This document shows positions 7,969 through 12,005 of a stretch of 12,005 nucleotides of DNA, one piece after another (position 1 is the first letter of the stretch; each line of letters starts with the position of its first letter). The stretch lies in assembly GCA_037147175.1 (NCBI GenBank), contig JBAWVS010000063.1:1-12005 (forward strand), given 5' to 3'. Origin of the DNA: a bacterium. GTDB lineage: Bacteria; Cyanobacteriota; Vampirovibrionia; Gastranaerophilales; UBA9971. The notes beneath the pieces were generated by a model, which saw only the letters and a program-made list of their open reading frames with translations, ran no database searches and was not told the origin of the DNA. The position numbers were made by a program, and so were the translations under genes.

Positions 7969-7981
7969 TGGTATAATTATA
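7969..7981. promoter_or_regulatory. Candidate extended -10 promoter of aspA, palindromic and possibly divergent
   Basis: TGGTATAAT (7969-7977) is an extended -10 (TGn-TATAAT) reading towards aspA, with a start expected about 60 nt before the aspA ATG. The decamer TATAATTATA (7972-7981) is a perfect palindrome, so a second TATAAT faces the histidine kinase gene. No strong -35 is visible in either direction. The rest of the 110-bp spacer (7936-8045) is AT-rich. Confidence 0.45.
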
Positions 7982-8045
7982 TTCTATCAATTTAAATAAT
8001 ACACTCAACTTAAATATTTATCTCATTTTCAGGAAATTATGAAAA

Positions 8046-9467
8046 ATGAAATTCAGAGAAGAAAAAGATTTTTTAGGAATTGTTGAAATACCTCAAGAAG
8101 CATATTGGGGGATTCATACTTATAGAGCGAAAAAAAACTTTGCTGTTTCGGGATACAAAACGCACAGTGAGTTTATTAGGGCTTTCGGATGTGTAAAGCT
8201 GGCATGCGCGCTTGTTAATAAAGATTTAAAAAAGTTGGAACCCAAAAATGAGTTACAATCCTACAAGCAAGAAAAAGCAGAAGCCGTAATCGAAGCTTGT
8301 AAGGATTTGGCAGAAGGCAAGTTGCAGGATTATATTGTGGTTGATCCTATTCAGGGAGGGTCGGGGACTTCTTTAAACATGAACGTAAATGAAGTTATTG
8401 CAAACAGGGCGCTGGAACTTTTAGGCAAAAACAAAGGCGAATACGAATTTGTAGATCCGATTGAGGATATAAATTTATATCAGTCAACTAATGATGTTTA
8501 TCCGACAGCTTTAAAAATAGCCTGTATTTTCCTTTTAAGAAAACTGGAGAAAGAAGTTATCTCGCTTCAGGAGAGTTTTCAGGAAAAAGAAAAAGAATTT
8601 GCCGATATTGTTAAAGTTGCAAGAACCCAGCTTATGGATGCGGTTTTAATCACACTCGGAAAAGAATTTTCTGCGTACTCGGAAGCTGTTTCTCGTGACA
8701 GGTGGAGAATTTATAAATGCGAGGAAAGGCTTCGAGTTGTTAATATTGGTGGAACTGCTGTAGGAACAGGTCTTTCTGCTCCTAAGAAATATATTTTCGG
8801 AGTTATAGACAAATTAAGGGATTTGACAGGAATAGGACTTGCTCGGGCGGAAAATCTTGTTGAAAACACCCAGAATCTTGATGTTTTCAGCGAAGTCAGC
8901 GGAATCTTAAAAGCGCATGCCACGAATTTAATCAAAATTTCAAACGATTTAAGGCTTATGAATTCAGGACCCGTGGCGGGTTTGGGTGAAATAAAACTTC
9001 CGCCTGTTCAGACCGGTTCGTCAATCATGCCCGGCAAAGTTAATCCTGTAATTCCCGAAATGGTTGTGCAAGTCGGTATAAAAGTGCTTGGAAATGATGT
9101 GATAATAAATCAATGCGTGGCTGGCGGGCAGTTTGAATTAAATCAAAATATTCCTATGATTGCGTTTTCAATTTTAGAATCTCTTGAAATTCTTATTAAC
9201 GCTAATAAAATATTAAGAGAAAAATGTGTTGACGGCATTATAGCTAATAGAGAAACAATAAAAAAGCAAGTTGAAAACAGCCATGCGACTTTAACGGCAT
9301 TAGTATCGGAATTGGGTTATAATAAAGTTTCAGAGATTGCTAAAGAGCTGGAGGGAACTAATTTGTCAGTAAAAGAATTTTTGATACACAAAGAATATCT
9401 TACAGAAGAAAGGTTTAACGAGTTAACCTCGCCTGAAGCAGTTTTGTCACTCGGGCATAATAGTTGA
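8046..9467 (+). CDS. aspA: Aspartate ammonia-lyase (aspartase)
   Basis: Reversibly deaminates L-aspartate to fumarate and ammonia; cytoplasmic homotetramer. Length 473 residues against about 470-480 for known aspartases. Motifs of the aspartase/fumarase superfamily: GGSGTSLNMN (104-113), QSTND (146-150), ARTQLMDA (192-199) and the signature loop GSSIMPGKVNP (324-334) with the catalytic Ser326. Aspartase rather than class II fumarase is favoured by Gln195 in RTQLMDA, where fumarases have His, by QSTND in place of the fumarase QSSND-type sequence, and by WGIHTYRAKKNF near the N-terminus. AGGA (8031-8034) lies 11 nt before the chosen ATG; the ATG at 8039 is in another frame and opens only a short ORF. 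The C-terminal domain looks complete. Downstream is a new promoter rather than an obvious terminator. Confidence 0.94.
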   Translation: MKFREEKDFLGIVEIPQEAYWGIHTYRAKKNFAVSGYKTHSEFIRAFGCVKLACALVNKDLKKLEPKNELQSYKQEKAEAVIEACKDLAEGKLQDYIVVDPIQGGSGTSLNMNVNEVIANRALELLGKNKGEYEFVDPIEDINLYQSTNDVYPTALKIACIFLLRKLEKEVISLQESFQEKEKEFADIVKVARTQLMDAVLITLGKEFSAYSEAVSRDRWRIYKCEERLRVVNIGGTAVGTGLSAPKKYIFGVIDKLRDLTGIGLARAENLVENTQNLDVFSEVSGILKAHATNLIKISNDLRLMNSGPVAGLGEIKLPPVQTGSSIMPGKVNPVIPEMVVQVGIKVLGNDVIINQCVAGGQFELNQNIPMIAFSILESLEILINANKILREKCVDGIIANRETIKKQVENSHATLTALVSELGYNKVSEIAKELEGTNLSVKEFLIHKEYLTEERFNELTSPEAVLSLGHNS

Positions 9468-9515
9468 ATAATCAGGAACAAGTTTGGCATTTGTAACGTC
9501 AAAGTACTTGATAAT

Positions 9516-9544
9516 TTGATAAAGAGCTCAAAACAAGTTATAAT
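9516..9544 (+). promoter_or_regulatory. Strong candidate sigma-70-type promoter upstream of the 9709 gene
   Basis: TTGATA (9516-9521) and TATAAT (9539-9544) are separated by exactly 17 bp, near consensus. It lies 49 nt after the aspA stop and immediately upstream of the inverted-repeat element. The transcript would therefore begin near 9551 and carry the repeat in its leader before the 9709 gene. Confidence 0.6.
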
Positions 9545-9551
9545 TAAGTCT

Positions 9552-9655
9552 GTCATTCTGAGCGACCAACGGGAACGTGAGAATCTATTAAAATAATAAT
9601 TTGATTGCAATACAGATAGATTGCCACGTCGGCACTTTGTGCCTCCTCGCAATGA
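9552..9655. repeat. Imperfect inverted-repeat element (MITE/REP-like)
   Basis: About 104 bp with related arms: GTCATTCTGAGCGA at the left, and, read on the minus strand from the right, TCATTGCGAGGA. Both arms run inward to ACGTG and then AATCTAT (9582-9588), matched by ATAGATT (9616-9622). The right arm contains its own perfect hairpin GGCAC-TTT-GTGCC (9631-9643). It is richer in G+C than its surroundings. Very similar TCATTGCGAGG...GCAATCT / AGATTCTCACG...TCAGAATGAC units are known as dispersed intergenic repeats in many bacterial genomes (general knowledge). No transposase is present, so if mobile it is non-autonomous. It would form a long hairpin in the mRNA leader of the next gene. Confidence 0.75.
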
Positions 9656-9708
9656 AAATGAATAACAAATAGGCATTTAAGTACAAATTTATAAACAGAA
9701 AGACCATA

Positions 9709-10371
9709 TTGCAAAATTTAATAGAACAAAATATAAAAATCCAAAACAAAGAAAGCAAACTTTGTTTTGTGGGGGTTTCTCTTGCTGAATCAGGCTCTGT
9801 AGAAACTGGAATAGCAATTATAGACAGAGATTTAAATTTGTTGAGAGTGGATAAATCCTATAATCTTAGCGAATTAAAATCAAACCTCTCAAGCATTGCG
9901 CCGGCGGAAAGCATCGTGGCATGTGTCGGCATGCCAAGAAACATGATGATGCTTAACGGAAAATGGCGGATAGAATCAAAATTGACAAGATCTTTTAAGC
10001 TGGGAAACTTTGAAAGTTCTAAATATAGTTGGACACAAAGATTTAGCGACAGGGGTTCCGAGCTGTGTAAAGATTTTAGGGAAGAAGGCATGGAAGTTTT
10101 TAGATATAACTGCGATTATACAAAAAATACTCTCCAGATAAACGCGCCTTACAGGTCAAGATCTCCGGCAGCGTGTAAGTATTTGCAGATGATTATTGAA
10201 AAAAGGCTTAATATTTCCGGACTGCCGTCAAATTTAATTCCATTGCCGGCTATGAATGCTATTATTGGGGCTTATACAGCATGGAAAATGGCTACAGATG
10301 TAGAAAATGAAGGTTTTAAACAGATTGGCATCCATAAGCAAATTCCTGTAGTTAGTGTTATTTCTATTTAG
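9709..10371 (+). CDS. Uncharacterised 220-residue protein, possibly RNase H-fold (DUF429-like)
   Basis: I do not recognise a family with certainty. The N-terminal LCFVGVSLAESGSVETG...IIDRD (18-41), the middle IVACVGMPRN (69-78) and the helical C-terminal LPAMNAIIGAYTAWKM (179-194) echo the layout of RNase H-fold DUF429-like proteins. The positions where those usually carry Asp are Ser24, Gly74 and Asn183 here, so metal-dependent nuclease activity is doubtful. A basic, aromatic middle (GKWRIESKLTR, SWTQRFSDRG, YRSRSPAACK) could bind nucleic acid. Five cysteines (19, 72, 120, 135, 156), no signal peptide, no membrane segment. The start is TTG at 9709 with only a weak AGAAAGA upstream; there is no in-frame ATG before residue 75, so a non-ATG start is required, but its exact place is uncertain. 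It is followed after 27 nt by a small ORF. Confidence 0.75.
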   Translation: MQNLIEQNIKIQNKESKLCFVGVSLAESGSVETGIAIIDRDLNLLRVDKSYNLSELKSNLSSIAPAESIVACVGMPRNMMMLNGKWRIESKLTRSFKLGNFESSKYSWTQRFSDRGSELCKDFREEGMEVFRYNCDYTKNTLQINAPYRSRSPAACKYLQMIIEKRLNISGLPSNLIPLPAMNAIIGAYTAWKMATDVENEGFKQIGIHKQIPVVSVISI

Positions 10372-10398
10372 TCTAATTTTTAAAAGGTTCTAAAAATA

Positions 10399-10566
10399 AT
10401 GCAGTTGCTCAGAAAAACTTTTGTTTTAGAAAACATTAAAAACATAAATACGGGTTTTATTGAAAATTTTATCGAAACAACCGGATTTAAACCATTGCGG
10501 TGGGCTGTTGTGGAGATTGAAGAAAAAGAAAATAAATTTTCTGTAGAAGCAGTAATTATTAAATAA
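10399..10566 (+). CDS. Small uncharacterised protein, 55 residues
   Basis: ATG at 10399 with AAGG about 11 nt upstream, ending at TAA 10564-10566. The protein begins MQLLRKTFVLENIKN and ends FSVEAVIIK. It contains GFKPLRWAVVEIEEKE (29-44), a pattern of alternating hydrophobic residues that would form beta strands, giving a compact alpha/beta look. It is 27 nt downstream of the 220-residue gene in the same direction, so probably in the same transcript. Base and codon use match the neighbours. The overlapping minus-strand reading frames have no ribosome site or recognisable product. No family recognised. Confidence 0.6.
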   Translation: MQLLRKTFVLENIKNINTGFIENFIETTGFKPLRWAVVEIEEKENKFSVEAVIIK

Positions 10567-10650
10567 TGTAACAAAAAATCGGTCTAAGTGTAATTTAAAC
10601 TTTTGAGAATACTTTAATAATATATAGGCATTTATATAGAGAGAAAATAT

Positions 10651-10932
10651 ATGGGATTTGATATCAACAAGTTTATTTCTACAAATCCGTTTGCAAATCA
10701 GGGACTGCAAGCCCAAACTTTGCCTGTAAGTAGACCTGTTTCTCCAGAGAGTCAGGGAGTTATTGCAGCGGGTAATCCTTTCAAACAGCAGGTTTCATTT
10801 GCCGGGCTTCAGGGCAGAACCGAGAATGGGTTGAGTTTCCTCAGGCCTGAGCAGGGTCAAACCGGTCTTGGAAATAACGCCATTGTTACACAAAACGGCG
10901 AACTTGGAAGAAAACTTTTCGGAATAGCATAA
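10651..10932 (+). CDS. Small low-complexity Asn/Gln/Gly-rich protein with two NPF motifs, 93 residues
   Basis: ATG at 10651 with GAGAG about 9 nt upstream and a terminator just after the stop. The protein is rich in Gly, Gln, Asn, Pro and Ser, and has no Cys, Trp, Tyr or His. Two segments repeat an NPF tripeptide: TNPFANQ (11-17) and GNPFKQQVSFAG (41-52). No membrane segment or cleavable signal peptide; probably disordered with a short ordered C-terminus (GELGRKLFGIA). The VSFAG segment resembles short motifs near the start of many small proteins of gut Gastranaerophilales as I recall them; treat this as a hint only. The 84-nt region upstream (10567-10650) is very AT-rich but shows no convincing -35/-10 pair. 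Function unknown. Confidence 0.7.
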   Translation: MGFDINKFISTNPFANQGLQAQTLPVSRPVSPESQGVIAAGNPFKQQVSFAGLQGRTENGLSFLRPEQGQTGLGNNAIVTQNGELGRKLFGIA

Positions 10933-10933
10933 G

Positions 10934-10960
10934 AAAAAAGCTCTATTAAGAGCTTTTTTT
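10934..10960 (+). terminator. Rho-independent terminator after the 93-residue gene
   Basis: AAAAAAGCTCT (10934-10944) and AGAGCTTTTTT (10949-10959) form a perfect 11-bp stem with the loop ATTA and a run of seven Ts. It begins one base after the stop codon of the upstream gene. The A-tract lets it work in both directions. It ends only 15 nt before the thiL start codon. Confidence 0.88.
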
Positions 10961-10975
10961 GTTAAACTATCTTTT

Positions 10976-12005
10976 ATGAAAGAAGATTGTTTTATAGATT
11001 TAATTAAAAAAACACTTCCCGAATCAGCGCATTTTATCGGGGATGATACTGCTTATATTCATAAAAAAGATTTAATTGTTACGCAAGATACGCTTATAGA
11101 AAACGTTCATTTCAGAAAATCTTCGACTTCCCCGTATTTATTGGGGAGAAAAGCAATAGCGGTAAATTTAAGCGATATTGCAGCAGCCGGAGGAGAACCT
11201 TCTTATGTGCTAATTTCTCTTTCTCTGCCGGAAGACACAGATGAGCTGTTTGTAGAAGAGTTTTATAAAGGCGTTCATGATATTTGTAATGAATACGGAG
11301 TTTTTGTGGTTGGCGGAGATTTAACAAAAGCTTTTCAAATTACAATAAGTGTTTGCGCTTTGGGATTTGGCAACGGCTTAATTCCCGCCAATAGAAGAAA
11401 TGCAAAAGTCGGTGATTATGTAATTGTCACAGGAAATTTTGGCTCAAGTAAGGCAGGTTTTGAGATTTTGGAAAATGCAGATAAATTTGAAAATAATTTT
11501 TCCGGAGAAATAAAACAAAAATTTGTTGAAGCACATATAAATCCTGTGCCTCGAATAAAAGAAGGAAGAAAAATACTTGAATTGGCTAAAAAACCTGCAT
11601 TAATGGATGCAAGTGACGGGCTTGCCGATGCTTTGTCAAAGATTTGCCTGCTAAGTAATGTTGCAATGGCTATAAAATTTGATGATATTCCATATGATAA
11701 AGACTTATCTCTTATAGCAGATGATGAAACAAAGATTTTTAAGTGGATTTTATTTGGCGGGGAAGATTATGAACTTGTTGGGACTGTTTCAGAAGCTTCT
11801 TACAAAGAGCTTATGGAGGCTAAAGTTACTGTAAAGAAGATAGGAACAGTAATTGCTGCTGATGAATCACCTTATCCTTTTATTAACTATAAAAATACTA
11901 TGATTAAAATTGATTCCGAAATAATAAAAAAAGAACTTTTTAGCCATTTTGCGGATTGCGAGCAGAGGCAGAAGGACGGGCTTTGCCCGACCGAAAAGCC
12001 GTTTA
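10976..12005 (+). CDS. thiL: Thiamine-monophosphate kinase, 3' end beyond window
   Basis: Phosphorylates thiamine monophosphate to the cofactor thiamine diphosphate with ATP. The frame is open from ATG 10976 to the window end (343 codons). ThiL motifs in order: IGDDTA (21-26), TQDTLIENVHF (37-47), RKAIAVNLSDIAAAGGEP (58-75), GGDLTKA, NRRNAKVGDY, NPVPRIKEG, MDASDGLADAL and the FGGEDYELV box near 256-264. The usual terminal HF falls at residues 324-325, matching the typical 325-residue length, yet the frame continues with ADCEQRQKDGLCPTEKPF. That tail lies in a GC-richer hairpin segment and is probably an acquired extension. The stop is out of view. No Shine-Dalgarno is visible, and the leader after the upstream terminator is only 15 nt, so expression may depend on read-through or a leaderless or overlapping promoter. 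Confidence 0.93.
   Translation, partial: MKEDCFIDLIKKTLPESAHFIGDDTAYIHKKDLIVTQDTLIENVHFRKSSTSPYLLGRKAIAVNLSDIAAAGGEPSYVLISLSLPEDTDELFVEEFYKGVHDICNEYGVFVVGGDLTKAFQITISVCALGFGNGLIPANRRNAKVGDYVIVTGNFGSSKAGFEILENADKFENNFSGEIKQKFVEAHINPVPRIKEGRKILELAKKPALMDASDGLADALSKICLLSNVAMAIKFDDIPYDKDLSLIADDETKIFKWILFGGEDYELVGTVSEASYKELMEAKVTVKKIGTVIAADESPYPFINYKNTMIKIDSEIIKKELFSHFADCEQRQKDGLCPTEKPF
11951..12005. repeat. GC-rich hairpin segment at the thiL 3' end, possible repeat element (partial)
   Basis: Base composition changes sharply at 11951, right after the codon for the usual last ThiL residue. The segment carries a perfect hairpin CGGGC-TTT-GCCCG (11977-11989). It begins GCGGATTGCGAGCAGAGGCA, sharing ATTGCGAG and a following AGGCA with the minus-strand right arm of the element at 9552-9655. 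It is cut by the window end, so its full extent and repeat status are unknown. Confidence 0.45.

Noticed and set aside
8039-8086. ATG at 8039 just before aspA, opening a frame of 15 codons
   Set aside because: It is out of frame with aspA and has no features of its own; the AGGA at 8031 is too close (4 nt) for it and better spaced for the 8046 start.
9317-9676. Minus-strand ORF of 119 codons overlapping the aspA 3' end and the repeat
   Set aside because: Its N-terminal part is only the translation of the inverted-repeat element (SLRGGTKCRRGNLS and FSRSRWSLRMT are typical spurious translations of such repeats), and the rest is antisense to aspA.
10380-10716. Two minus-strand ORFs (10380-10574 and 10426-10716)
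   Set aside because: They are Phe/Asn/Ile-rich frames antisense to the 55-aa and 93-aa genes, with no recognisable domain or ribosome site; the plus-strand ORFs have better starts and context.
10567-10975. TPP riboswitch upstream of thiL
   Set aside because: The conserved CUGAGA and ACCUGA-type core elements of the THI box are not seen in this stretch.
11112-11327. Minus-strand ORF inside thiL
   Set aside because: Antisense shadow of a gene with clear ThiL motifs.

Overview
The window comes from an AT-rich bacterial chromosome. It opens in the 3' part of a 23S rRNA gene, followed by a 5S rRNA gene, and then carries ten protein genes I can support well plus three small or uncharacterised ones. 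The lineage cannot be fixed from this sequence alone. The 5S core (GCGGCAACAATA), the Gram-negative-like housekeeping set and the small Asn/Gln/Gly-rich protein with NPF motifs would fit the non-photosynthetic cyanobacterial relatives (Vampirovibrionia/Melainabacteria, Gastranaerophilales). This is an impression, not a demonstration.

Layout. Positions 1-620 hold the 23S 3' end, a tRNA-free spacer with hairpins, 5S and a rho-independent terminator. A solitary beta-class DNA methyltransferase with its own promoter follows (703-1875, +). It runs convergently into, and overlaps by 43 bases, an L-asparaginase of the Rhizobium etli type (1833-2822, -). The asparaginase is the second gene of a two-gene unit whose first gene encodes an uncharacterised protein with an MshEN/GspE-N-like C-terminal domain (2823-3473, -). 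Across a divergent spacer lies wecB (UDP-GlcNAc 2-epimerase, 3622-4773, +), which converges on kdgK (2-keto-3-deoxygluconate kinase, 4796-5728, -). Further upstream on the minus strand is a two-component pair: a histidine kinase with a degenerate N-terminal receiver (6214-7935) and a stand-alone receiver (5821-6204), translationally coupled. The kinase diverges from aspA (aspartase, 8046-9467, +) over a 110-bp spacer with a palindromic -10 box.

The stretch from 9468 to 10975 is the least ordinary part. A strong sigma-70-like promoter sits just before an imperfect inverted-repeat (MITE/REP-like) element, so the element would lie in the leader of an unrecognised 220-residue protein. This is followed by a 55-residue ORF and a 93-residue low-complexity protein ending in a perfect hairpin terminator. 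thiL (thiamine-monophosphate kinase) begins 15 bases after that terminator and runs off the window. Its normal C-terminus (HF) is followed in frame by a GC-richer segment with a hairpin that looks like a second repeat element.

Functionally, asparaginase and aspartase together would take Asn to Asp to fumarate plus ammonia. WecB makes UDP-ManNAc for surface polysaccharide, and KdgK feeds hexuronate-derived KDG into central metabolism. I do not see a complete defence or secretion system. The best candidates for undescribed biology are the 9709-10932 cluster, the altered receiver of the kinase, and the repeat elements.
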